Shown: positions 33,157-41,571 of the stretch, one piece after another
How the letters are laid out: the number at the start of each line of letters is the position of its first letter
Numbering within the stretch: position 1 is the first letter of the stretch
Origin: Streptomyces hayashii
GTDB taxonomy: Bacteria > Actinomycetota > Actinomycetes > Streptomycetales > Streptomycetaceae
Reading direction: 5' to 3'
Assembly (NCBI RefSeq): GCF_024539815.1
Contig: NZ_JAHHIU010000078.1
Location: forward strand, 62,001 to 126,000
DNA: 64,000 nt
The notes under the pieces: generated by a model
Seen by the model: the letters and a program-made list of their open reading frames with translations, nothing else
What the model was told of the DNA's origin: nothing
Database searches by the model: none
Position numbers and translations under genes: made by a program

Positions 33157-34998
33157 ATGACGCCTCCTGATGCCCTCATGTCCGTACCTGCCGCCGGTTC
33201 CAACGCCGGACCGCGCACCAACCCCGTCGCCGACGTCCTGGCCAGCGTCATGGGGTACTTCTCGAGCCGCGACGACATGGCTCCGCAGAACGAGATCGTC
33301 ACCTACGTCACCGCCGCCTACCTCGACCAAATCGACCCGACCGATCCTCCGACGCCTCGTGTGCTGGAGAAGGAGCTGCTGGCGATCGTGGGCGGGGTCA
33401 TCAAGGCCGAGAATTTCAAGGCGGCCACGGCCGCCGAGAAGTACCCCCTGCCGAGATATCTGACGTACTGGCAGGTCGCGCAGATCCTCCTGCGTCTGCA
33501 CCACGTCATCCGGATCGCGCCCAACGCCAAGGACACCGACCGTGAGTACGACCTGCTGGCGATGTACCAGGCCGCGGGCCGCGCGCGTGGGACGTACACC
33601 ACCAGCGAGGACGACATCCGCACCACGGCGCGCATGTACAACACCCAGCTGACCCTCAAGGAGTTCGCCGAGGTCCTGGCCGTTTTGCGCGAGGACAGCC
33701 CGCGTCGGCACCAGAGCACGAACCGCGACTTCATCGCCGCGCGCAACGGCATCGTCTTCTACGGCACCGAGCCGCTGGACCTCACGATCTTCGGCAAGGA
33801 CTTCCACTTCGAGCCCAAGCAGGTCCACCCCTTCGACCCCGCCATCGTGCTGCTGACCAAGAACGACGTCGACTACGTGGACGACGCCCCGCAGCAGGTC
33901 ATCACGCACCCTGAGGACGGAGATTGGGAAGTCGGCGCCTGGATCGAAGAGCTCTTCGACCAGCCCGGTGACGAGGGTCTTGCCGACCTGATCTGGGAGA
34001 TCATCGGCGCGATCATCCGGCCGCACGTGCGCTGGGGTAAGACCGCCTGGTTCTACTCCGAGCAGGGCAACAACGGTAAGGGCACGCTTTGCGCGCTCAT
34101 GCGCAACCTCGTCGGCAGCGGCGCGCACACCTCGATTCCGCTCTCGGACTTCGGCAAGGACTTCGCGCTCGAACCGCTGGTGCGCGCCAACGCGATCATC
34201 GTCGACGAGAACGATGTCGGCACCTTCATCGACAAGGCGGCCAATCTGAAGGCGATCGTGACCAACGACGTCATCCAGATCAACCGCAAGTACCGGATGC
34301 CGATCGCCTACCAGTTCTTCGGCTTTATGGTCCAGTGCCTGAACGAGTTCCCGCGCGTGAAGGACAAGTCCGAGTCGTTCTACCGCCGGCAGCTCTTTGT
34401 GCCCTTTACCAAGAGCTTCACCGGAGCCGAGAGGAAGTACATCAAGGACGATTACCTCCAGCGCCGCGAGGTCCTGGAGTACGTCTTCTGGTACGCGGTC
34501 AACCGCGCCGGCGCGTCATCTCCGGGTGACTACTACCAGCTCTCAGAGCCGGTGGCCACCAAGGAAGTCCTGGCCGAGTACAAGGAGGTCAACGACCCCG
34601 TGCGCGCCTTCTGGGAAGAGTTCCGCGGACGGCTGGTCTGGGACCTGGCACCGTTCACGTTCCTCTATGACCTGTACAAGGCCTGGTTCGCCGACGTCTC
34701 GCCGTCGGGCTCCCCGGTGAGCAACAAGCAGTTCATCACTGACCTCGTGGCGATCGTCCGGCCGGATGCCCTGTGGCACTGCCCGGACAAGAACCGCAAG
34801 ATCCGGCCCGGCCAGATGATGCACACCCCCGAGGTGCTTATCGCCGAGTACGAGCTGAAGAAGTGGATGCACCCGAGCTACACCGGCAGCGACCCGAAGA
34901 AGAAATCCCAGCCGATGCTGCAGGCCAACTACCGCGGCCTGCTCCGGCAGACGGGCCCATCCGCCCCGACCGACGACACCACTGACGAGCAGGACTGA
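33157..34998 (+). CDS. D5/P4-type superfamily 3 helicase (replication initiator-like)
   Basis: 613 residues. SF3 helicase motifs: Walker A SEQGNNGKGT (K308), Walker B NAIIVDEND near residue 347, and motif C in FFGFMVQCLNEFPRV with the sensor asparagine, followed by the arginine-finger region SFYRRQLFVPF. The ~250 N-terminal residues are typical of phage/plasmid D5-like primase-helicases, but I see no clear primase or zinc motif. The protein should unwind DNA at the element's origin; the GTACCAC array upstream is an obvious candidate. Start at 33157 has a weak ribosome site; ATG 33178 is an alternative. Followed within 8 bp by a small gene and then by the polymerase gene. Confidence 0.88.
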   Translation: MTPPDALMSVPAAGSNAGPRTNPVADVLASVMGYFSSRDDMAPQNEIVTYVTAAYLDQIDPTDPPTPRVLEKELLAIVGGVIKAENFKAATAAEKYPLPRYLTYWQVAQILLRLHHVIRIAPNAKDTDREYDLLAMYQAAGRARGTYTTSEDDIRTTARMYNTQLTLKEFAEVLAVLREDSPRRHQSTNRDFIAARNGIVFYGTEPLDLTIFGKDFHFEPKQVHPFDPAIVLLTKNDVDYVDDAPQQVITHPEDGDWEVGAWIEELFDQPGDEGLADLIWEIIGAIIRPHVRWGKTAWFYSEQGNNGKGTLCALMRNLVGSGAHTSIPLSDFGKDFALEPLVRANAIIVDENDVGTFIDKAANLKAIVTNDVIQINRKYRMPIAYQFFGFMVQCLNEFPRVKDKSESFYRRQLFVPFTKSFTGAERKYIKDDYLQRREVLEYVFWYAVNRAGASSPGDYYQLSEPVATKEVLAEYKEVNDPVRAFWEEFRGRLVWDLAPFTFLYDLYKAWFADVSPSGSPVSNKQFITDLVAIVRPDALWHCPDKNRKIRPGQMMHTPEVLIAEYELKKWMHPSYTGSDPKKKSQPMLQANYRGLLRQTGPSAPTDDTTDEQD

Positions 34999-35005
34999 TG
35001 CACCC

Positions 35006-35179
35006 ATGGCTAAAACGGCTGGCGCACTCGGCGAACTCACCCATGCCGTACTCGAACTCGCCCGCGGCCAAGCCCGCCTGATCACGGCGATGTCCGACGT
35101 CGAGCGCGAGCAGTGGATCACCCACCTCATCGTCCGCTCGCAGATCACGGCAGACCCCGTGGAGAGGCCCGGCTCATGA
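35006..35179 (+). CDS. 57-aa helical protein between helicase and polymerase
   Basis: MAKTAGALGELTHAVLELARG..., mostly one or two amphipathic helices. Starts 8 bp after the SF3 helicase stop. A further tiny ATG frame overlaps its stop (ATGA at 35176, 20 codons). Unknown; its position in the replication operon suggests an accessory role. Confidence 0.55.
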   Translation: MAKTAGALGELTHAVLELARGQARLITAMSDVEREQWITHLIVRSQITADPVERPGS

Positions 35180-35304
35180 GTGAGGCGTCCCGGCGCATGC
35201 ATACCCCGCGCCGGCGCTCTCCTCACGACTCCCTCTGAGGCCGCGCGCGCCTCCTCCCCAGACGCCGGCCGTGATGGTCGGACCGATGAAAGGAGATCCC
35301 CATC

Positions 35305-38300
35305 ATGACCACACAGCGAACACCCGTCACGGCCTCGAAGGCGCGCTTCACCTTCTACGACATCGAGTCGTTGTCGGACGTCTTCACTCTGTGCGCCTAC
35401 ACCCCGCGGCCGGGCAGAGCCGTCGACGACCTGGAGATCTTCTTCCTTGCCGACAACCAGCAGCTCTCCGACGCCGTGGACCCGCAGGCGCTCTATGAAG
35501 CCGTGGTGCGCTCCAACCCGGGCCTGCCCGCGGTGAGCGTCCAGCTGTGGAACCTGCGCGGCGAGCGGGGCAACCTCCGCCTCGCCGAGCTGATGGGCCT
35601 CTCGAACGCCGACCAGGTCAACGACCGCAGCGAGGTCTCGTCCTATCCGGCGAGCCTGCGCCCGGTCTGCGACACGGATCCCGAGTACCACCCGCTGAAG
35701 CACCCGTTCCTGGCCGGGTACAACTCGCTGAACTACGACATGACCATGCTCGCGCTGTACCTGATGGAGACCTTCCCGGCTCCGCACTCCGGTCGTCTTG
35801 TCCAGCCGACCACCGCGCGCGAGATGCGCGAGCACAACGACAAGCTGTTCAACGAGCACATCGAGTACATGCCCGGCTACCTCGGCTGGGACGGCCCGGC
35901 CGCCAAGATCCGCCGCGCCATGATGCACTCGGGCCGGCACCTGGACGTCGCCCGTCTCAACGAGCTGCAGACCAAGGTGAGCCTCAAGCGCCTGCTCGGG
36001 ATGCTCGGCCGCCAGATCAAGGAGTCCGACAAGCTCAGCCACGACACCTCGATCGCCGCGATCGAGGATCTCTACGAGCTGCTGGCCTACAACGTCTCCG
36101 ACTGCCTGGGCCTGGCCCAGCTCTTCCAGCACCCGGCCTACGCCAGCAACTTCGACCTCAAGGCCGGTCTGCTGGCGCAGTACTCCGAGACCGTCTACGC
36201 CAAGAACGGCTCGGTGCGCCGGGACCGCCTGACCATCGACTCGTCCTCCGCGAAGTTCGTCGGCCGCATCCTCGCGCCGTACACCTCGCTGAACGACATC
36301 GAGGCCGTGTCGTTCCTCTATCCGGCCAAGGAGGTGGCCGAGGAGCAGGGCATCTCCCAGGTCAACGTGCTCGACGAGTGCGTGCGCTTCTTCGAGGACA
36401 ACGTGGCCCCCGACCCTGCCAAGGACCCATCCGCGACGCTGGCACAGGCGCAGGCGCACCGCCAGTTCATGCAGGTCGTCAACTACTACCGCTCGATCGA
36501 GGGACAGAACTTCAACGACTCCGAGGAGTACCGCGACCTGTTCGACCTCCCGGCCAAGTCCTTGCGCGAGCTGCCGAAGACACCGAACAACGTGCCCTAC
36601 TTCCACCGTGACGCCTCTCCGTCATCGTGCTTCGCCACGTTCAGCACAGGCGGCATCCACGGAGCCGAGGCAGACATGACAGTCTTCGACGCCGACTCCT
36701 TCGAGCACCGAGAACAGGCAGCGATGATCGGCCTCGCCAAGCTCTTCTACCCGGACGCGAAGGACTTCGTCGCCGAGGCCAAGCGCCAGCACAACCTGCT
36801 CGCGCTGCCCGACGGGACGACCGTCGACAAACGGCTCGTGCTGCTGGGCTCGGACCCGAAAAAGGTGAAGTACCGCAAGTCGAAGAAGGGCGACCAGGAC
36901 CAGGCCGAGCAGCTCGCGCGTGCGCAGGCCCAAGTGCCGGATCCGGCCCAGCTGCTGGACACGCAGCGCCCGGACACCGAGGCGATGCACGTGCGCCTGG
37001 CCGACGGGACCGTGCTCGACGGCAAGATAGTCCTGGCCGTCACCTCGGCGGTCAAGGCCGTCTATCGCGATGAGCCGGCGAAGAAGGCCCCCACGCTGTT
37101 CACTGCGAAGGCCGACAAATCCACCAAGCTGCACCCGAAGTTCGCACGGACCTCGGCAGGCCTCGTCATCCATGAGGACTTCACGAGCTACTACCCGAAC
37201 CTGCTGCGCAACATGAGGGCGTTCTACAACCCCGAGCTGGGCGCGGACCGCTACACGACGATCTTCTTCGAGAAGGAGCGCCTGGGCTTCGAGATGAAGA
37301 AGCCGGGTATCTCCTCCGAGGAGAAGGCCCGGCTCACGACCCTGCGCAACGGCACGAAGCTGATCCTCAACTCGGCCTCTGGAGCTGCTGACGCCGCGCA
37401 CCGGACCCCGATCAGGATGAACAACCGCACCATCTCGATGCGGATCATCGGCCAGCTGTTCAGCTGGCGGATCGGGCAGGCCCAGACGCTGGCCGGTGCG
37501 CGGATCATCTCGACGAACACCGACGGCCTCTACTCCGTCGTCGGCGGCGAGAACGGCTTCGATGAGACCACCAACAACCGGGTGCTCGCCGAGCAGCAGG
37601 CCGCCATCGGCATCGACATCGAACCGGAGCTGATGTTCCTCATCAGCAAGGACTCGAACAACCGGCTCGAGCTGGAGTCGCCCAGTGAGGACCGGAGCGT
37701 CGCCGACAGCCCGATCATCACCGCCTCCGGCGGGACGCTGGCCTGCCACGCGGGTCCTACCCCGACGAAGTCGCTGGCCCACCCGGCCGTGATCGACTTC
37801 GCCCTGGCCCGCTACCTGCAGACCGTCGCCAGCAGGGGAGAGGAGGCTCTCGCCGAGCCGTTCGATCCTGTGCTGGGCCGGAAGATGATCGAGGAGGCGA
37901 TCGACCCGGCCGATCCCGTGCGGACGCTGCTGCTGTTCCAGAACGTCCTCGCCGCCTCGCGCGGATCAATCACCTACCCGTTCGCCGCCGACCCGGTCAG
38001 CGCCGCGCCCGACCGTGACGACAACGAGGACGCCGATGCGCAGCTGGTGAACCCGCGGGCCCTGCAGATGGTCAACCGGGTCTTCATCGTCCACGACGGC
38101 ACTGATGGTGCCGTGAGCCTGCACAACGCCGGCGCATGGAAGGTGAACCCGGCCAGCCAGGGCAAGCGCCGCGAGTCCGGCAGCGCCGGGGTGCGACGTG
38201 ACCCGATCGCGCTGGAGATCCTGCGCCACCACGGGTGGGCGAAGAACCGCAGCGAGGCCAGCATCTCCGACGGCCTCACGCTGCTGCCCGATAACCAGGA

Positions 38301-38478
38301 CGTCGTGATCCGCCGGATCAACGGCATCGACCCGCACTGGTCGGTGATCGTCGTCAACGACGACCTCCGCGCGCTGCCGGCCGCCCGAGTCGAGCAGCTC
38401 ATCGGGGCGCTCGATCTCGGCATCTACACCCGAATGCTCGACGAGACGTTCACCAAGAACTGGAAGAACGCCGCCTGA
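35305..38478 (+). CDS. Family B DNA polymerase of the mobile element
   Basis: 1,057 residues with AAAGGAG before the ATG. The N-terminal DEDDy 3'-5' exonuclease shows Exo I FYDIES (D19, E21), Exo II GYNSLNYDM, and Exo III AYNVSDCLGL. The palm domain has motif A EDFTSYYPN (D625), motif B-like LRNGTKLILNSASGAAD, and motif C STNTDGLYS (D740), where the usual DTDS reads NTDG. This is an unusual branch: eubacterial chromosomal replication uses family C, and family B is mainly viral or repair-type. No terminal-protein region typical of protein-primed enzymes is evident. A ~150-residue insertion rich in K, Q and D (~515-600) precedes motif A. Probably the replicative polymerase of the element. Confidence 0.85.
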   Translation: MTTQRTPVTASKARFTFYDIESLSDVFTLCAYTPRPGRAVDDLEIFFLADNQQLSDAVDPQALYEAVVRSNPGLPAVSVQLWNLRGERGNLRLAELMGLSNADQVNDRSEVSSYPASLRPVCDTDPEYHPLKHPFLAGYNSLNYDMTMLALYLMETFPAPHSGRLVQPTTAREMREHNDKLFNEHIEYMPGYLGWDGPAAKIRRAMMHSGRHLDVARLNELQTKVSLKRLLGMLGRQIKESDKLSHDTSIAAIEDLYELLAYNVSDCLGLAQLFQHPAYASNFDLKAGLLAQYSETVYAKNGSVRRDRLTIDSSSAKFVGRILAPYTSLNDIEAVSFLYPAKEVAEEQGISQVNVLDECVRFFEDNVAPDPAKDPSATLAQAQAHRQFMQVVNYYRSIEGQNFNDSEEYRDLFDLPAKSLRELPKTPNNVPYFHRDASPSSCFATFSTGGIHGAEADMTVFDADSFEHREQAAMIGLAKLFYPDAKDFVAEAKRQHNLLALPDGTTVDKRLVLLGSDPKKVKYRKSKKGDQDQAEQLARAQAQVPDPAQLLDTQRPDTEAMHVRLADGTVLDGKIVLAVTSAVKAVYRDEPAKKAPTLFTAKADKSTKLHPKFARTSAGLVIHEDFTSYYPNLLRNMRAFYNPELGADRYTTIFFEKERLGFEMKKPGISSEEKARLTTLRNGTKLILNSASGAADAAHRTPIRMNNRTISMRIIGQLFSWRIGQAQTLAGARIISTNTDGLYSVVGGENGFDETTNNRVLAEQQAAIGIDIEPELMFLISKDSNNRLELESPSEDRSVADSPIITASGGTLACHAGPTPTKSLAHPAVIDFALARYLQTVASRGEEALAEPFDPVLGRKMIEEAIDPADPVRTLLLFQNVLAASRGSITYPFAADPVSAAPDRDDNEDADAQLVNPRALQMVNRVFIVHDGTDGAVSLHNAGAWKVNPASQGKRRESGSAGVRRDPIALEILRHHGWAKNRSEASISDGLTLLPDNQDVVIRRINGIDPHWSVIVVNDDLRALPAARVEQLIGALDLGIYTRMLDETFTKNWKNAA

Positions 38479-38567
38479 TCAGCTCCCCGCTCCACCATCG
38501 GACCGCAGGGTGCCGGGCCGTGCCGACACGACGCTGCTCGGGGCCCGATTCGAATTTCGGATGAAGG

Positions 38568-38584
38568 CGAGTCTTGCTCGCCAT
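38568..38584. repeat. Hairpin after the polymerase gene
   Basis: GGCGAG-TCTTG-CTCGCC, preceded by TTCGGATGAAG, a string also found next to the mini-hairpin at 7155-7171. May be a short terminator or processing site. Confidence 0.5.
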
Positions 38585-38656
38585 GGCAAGAGAATCGAGA
38601 GACGTCATGTTCCAGACCACACTTCCCGTCCGCACCGTTGAGGGGGGCGACGAGTT

Positions 38657-38974
38657 GTGAGTGCCGCGACCGACACCTCCGCCGAGGACGACGACGCCCA
38701 GGTCCAGCAGGAAAAGAACACGACCCGCGAGGGCATCCTGGTCTGCCCGGGTCAGATCTGGGAGGACCTCGACACCCGGCAGAACCTGCGCCGCGTCGTC
38801 GTCGAGTTCGTCAAAAACGGCAGGGCCCGGGTCCGGGCCCACTACGGCACGAGGCGCTCGACCATCAGCGTCTCCCGGATGCACAAGCACTCCTCGGGCT
38901 TCCGCCTCGTCGATCCCAGTGAGCTGAAGTACGGCGTGCCGACGGTCTCCTCGGACGAGACGGCACAGCGCTGA
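38657..38974 (+). CDS. Small basic protein, possible KOW/SH3-like fold
   Basis: 105 residues from GTG 38657. After an acidic N-terminus, the segment REGILVCPGQIWEDLDTRQNLRRVVVEFVKNGRARVRAH is a short beta-barrel-like sequence (GQIWEDLD resembles SH3-like domains that bind nucleic acid). The stop overlaps the next ATG (TGATG), so it is coupled to the nuclease gene. Confidence 0.6.
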   Translation: MSAATDTSAEDDDAQVQQEKNTTREGILVCPGQIWEDLDTRQNLRRVVVEFVKNGRARVRAHYGTRRSTISVSRMHKHSSGFRLVDPSELKYGVPTVSSDETAQR

Positions 38975-39288
38975 TGGCTCGCACGCGAGAGAGCACCATC
39001 GAGGACTATCTCCTCAGCCAGTGCCGGGCGCACGGCTTCCTGTGCCTGAAATTCGTCTCACCAGCCCGCGGGGGAGTGCCCGACCGGATCGTCGTCGCCC
39101 CCCGCGGCACCGTGTTCGTCGAGGTCAAACGCCCCGGCGGCCAGCTGCGGAAGCTGCAACAGCTCACGTTCGCCAAGCTGCGCCGCCACGGCGCCGAGGT
39201 TCACGTCGTCGACGACAAGGCGAGCGTCGACGTCTTCATCGCGCACCTCCTCAAAACCTCATCCGACCAACAGGGAGCAGCATCATGA
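38974..39288 (+). CDS. VRR-NUC domain nuclease
   Basis: 104 residues, a stand-alone VRR-NUC domain: ESTIEDYLLSQCRAHGF, then the catalytic GVPDRIVVAPRGTVFVEVKRPGG (D, E and K of the PD-(D/E)XK fold), then LQQLTFAKLRRHGAEVHVVD. Stand-alone VRR-NUC proteins of phages and plasmids are structure-specific nucleases; related eukaryotic FAN1 cuts branched DNA. Here it is linked by overlapping codons to genes on both sides, directly downstream of the polymerase, suggesting processing of replication intermediates. Confidence 0.87.
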   Translation: MARTRESTIEDYLLSQCRAHGFLCLKFVSPARGGVPDRIVVAPRGTVFVEVKRPGGQLRKLQQLTFAKLRRHGAEVHVVDDKASVDVFIAHLLKTSSDQQGAAS

Positions 39289-39578
39289 CCCACACATACA
39301 TAGCCGCGGCCCGGCAACCGCAGTATGAGACCAAAGACTCCGGTCAGCGCGACGAGTTCTCCTCCGGGATGCTGCGCGAGCCCGACACCGTCTTCATCAG
39401 CCTGTACGTCGTGGGCTACGCCACCACCGTGATCGGCCTGGTAAATGGGCACATGGCGCAGATCAACGCGCAGACGGACGTCGCGCAGACGTGGTGGGCC
39501 CGCAAGCAGGGCCGCGAGAGGTGCAGCGTCCACGACGCCAACCGGCGCACGGCCCGCTGCTCGGGGCGTGCCGCATGA
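39285..39578 (+). CDS. Hypothetical 97-aa protein
   Basis: 97 residues starting MTHTYIAAARQPQYETKD with an ATGA overlap to the nuclease. One hydrophobic stretch (VFISLYVVGYATTVIGLV) could be a transmembrane helix. Two cysteines near the C-terminus. Its own stop overlaps the next start. Unknown. Confidence 0.6.
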   Translation: MTHTYIAAARQPQYETKDSGQRDEFSSGMLREPDTVFISLYVVGYATTVIGLVNGHMAQINAQTDVAQTWWARKQGRERCSVHDANRRTARCSGRAA

Positions 39579-40117
39579 GCACTCGCGATCGGATCATCAA
39601 TCACCCCGGAGTGCTCGCCACTGCCGACGCAGAGATCGTCGAACTGCTGGATGGGTACCGCACTGAGGTCATCCAGAAGTGCATCGGCCGACTCCGTGCC
39701 ATCCCGGTCACCGGTACCGCCCTCACCGGACCCATCTGGTACGGCACTGGCTGGAACGACGCGATCACCCAGCTCGAGGAGATCGCCGACTACCAGACGC
39801 CAGACGACGAGGCCTACGTCGGCGAACTCGAACTGCTACGCGCCCTCGCCCTCAACGTGCGTGCCGCCGCCCGCCGAGGCGACCTCAGCCACGTCCAGCA
39901 GCTCAGCGACCAGCATCACCAGGCTGACAAGGACGCCCGCAACAAGGTGCGGTAGTAGAACCCCACCGTCATCAACACCGCACTGAACGAGCAGGACGGA
40001 CAGGTTGGCGCAGTCGAGCAGCCTGACGACCCGGTGGCAGTGCTGCAACGCGTGCGCGAAGCCCTCGGGCCCGACCCGCGGGTCCGCAACCTTCCCGCCC
40101 TGAGCACTTCGAACTGA
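39575..40117 (+). CDS. Hypothetical protein with two consecutive in-frame TAG codons
   Basis: ATGA overlap with the preceding gene. The first stop would end a 126-residue helical protein (MSTRDRIINHPGVLATADAEI... DKDARNKVR) at TAG 39953-39955. A second TAG follows at once, after which the same frame stays open for 52 codons (NPTVINTALNEQDGQVGAVEQ... to a TGA at 40115) with convincing codon bias. Either the gene has lost its last third or the TAGs are read through. Confidence 0.5.
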
Positions 40118-40184
40118 CCATCCGCTCGCCCCGGGTCGGCGCACCCGCCCGCGCCGGCCCGACTTCCACCACCAGAGGAGACCC

Positions 40185-41399
40185 ATGAACAGCCCGGTCC
40201 TGCAGGCGTTCCCGGCATTCCGGCTGCGCCCGCCCGCCGACGGCTCCGCATCGGCCGAAGTCGTCGACGCCAACGACGTAGTCGTGGGCCAGGTCGACGC
40301 CGCCGGCGGCGCCTACCGCGGCCGCGTCGGAACGGATGTCGGCCCCCGGCGCACGGACGCTCCGCGGGCGGCCGAGGACGTCGGGGTTTTCCATATCGCC
40401 CTGCACGCCACGGCCGACGCAGAGCACCAGCCGTACTCCAGTGTCTCCGAGGCCCGGGCCGCGCTCTCCCTCATTCCGCTCCAGCGCCAGGAGATCGTCG
40501 ACTCCGCCGCCCGCGCCTACTTCTTCCACGCCCTGCGCCAGCCGCACGTGGCCGCGATCCTCGACGGCCTGGAGGCCATCGTGCGGGAGCACGACGCGTC
40601 CGGTACCCGCGGCGGATGCCTGCGCGTCGTCCGCCTCCTGGACCAGGTCCGTGAACCCGCCCGGGCCCTGCTCTCCGACGCCCCCGGCGACGAACGTGAA
40701 TGGATGGCCTTCCCCCTCGCCCGCCTGCTGGCCTTCACCGAACTGGCCACCGCCCGCCTCGGCGCCACCGCGTCGAAGCCGCCCTCCGACCTCGACGGCC
40801 CCTTCCCCGGCCCCCACGCCGCCGACCAGGCCCTCGCCACCGCCTTCCGCACCTACCGCGACGTCCAGGCCGGCACCCGCACCCTGGCCTCCCTGCCTGA
40901 TGACACCCTCCACGCGCTCGCCGCCCTCGACGCAGCGGCGGCCCAGCTGCCCAGCGGCCCCTGCGCGAAGAACCGGGCCGACTGCCGAGCGGTCGCCTCC
41001 GCCCTGGACGAACTGGCCACCGCGGCCCGCAGCGTCGAAGCCTCCGCCCCCGATACCGCGCCTGAAGTCCGCGCCCTCGCCCAGGAACTGTCCGCCATCG
41101 CCACCGACACCAGTGCTCGGCTGGAGTCCACGGCGCTCCTGCTCGAGGACGCCGGCCGCCACGGTAGCGTCCGCACGATCCTCAGCGCCCTCCAGGACGC
41201 CGAGCTGGGCCGCGAGACAGACGCCGGCACCCGCTCGGTCCGCGTCGACGACACCGAGACCGGACCGATCCGGTACACGGAGAACGGCCGCTGGACCGGA
41301 CCCGGCATCACCGACCCCTACCACTCCCCCGAGGGCGCCGCAGCAGCACTCATCAACACCTTCCGCGCCCGGCAGGCCACCGCCCGCACCCGCGCCTGA
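40185..41399 (+). CDS. Hypothetical 404-aa alanine-rich helical protein
   Basis: 404 residues with GAGGAG before the ATG. Long helical stretches rich in A, L and charged residues (FFHALRQPHVAAILDGLEAIV; AADQALATAFRTYRDVQAGTRTL). No motif recognised. Just after the stop, another frame at about 41400-41550 encodes a coiled-coil segment (VTQLEARVAELETEVAQQKQR) without a good start. This may be a separate tiny gene or a frameshifted C-terminus. Confidence 0.65.
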   Translation: MNSPVLQAFPAFRLRPPADGSASAEVVDANDVVVGQVDAAGGAYRGRVGTDVGPRRTDAPRAAEDVGVFHIALHATADAEHQPYSSVSEARAALSLIPLQRQEIVDSAARAYFFHALRQPHVAAILDGLEAIVREHDASGTRGGCLRVVRLLDQVREPARALLSDAPGDEREWMAFPLARLLAFTELATARLGATASKPPSDLDGPFPGPHAADQALATAFRTYRDVQAGTRTLASLPDDTLHALAALDAAAAQLPSGPCAKNRADCRAVASALDELATAARSVEASAPDTAPEVRALAQELSAIATDTSARLESTALLLEDAGRHGSVRTILSALQDAELGRETDAGTRSVRVDDTETGPIRYTENGRWTGPGITDPYHSPEGAAAALINTFRARQATARTRA

Positions 41400-41571
41400 C
41401 GGCGTCCTCGACCGCCCCCTGGAGCCAACGCGCGTCACGCAGCTCGAAGCGAGGGTCGCCGAGCTGGAGACCGAGGTCGCGCAGCAAAAACAGAGAGCCG
41501 ACGAGGCCCATCCCCGACTCGCCCCTATTCAAGAGGCCTTCCATGCCTGACCACTCACTCGAAGAGAAGGG

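Noticed and set aside
34543..36606. A 687-codon minus-strand frame opposite helicase and polymerase
   Set aside because: Spans two recognised plus-strand genes and shows no family motif; typical antisense opening in GC-rich DNA.
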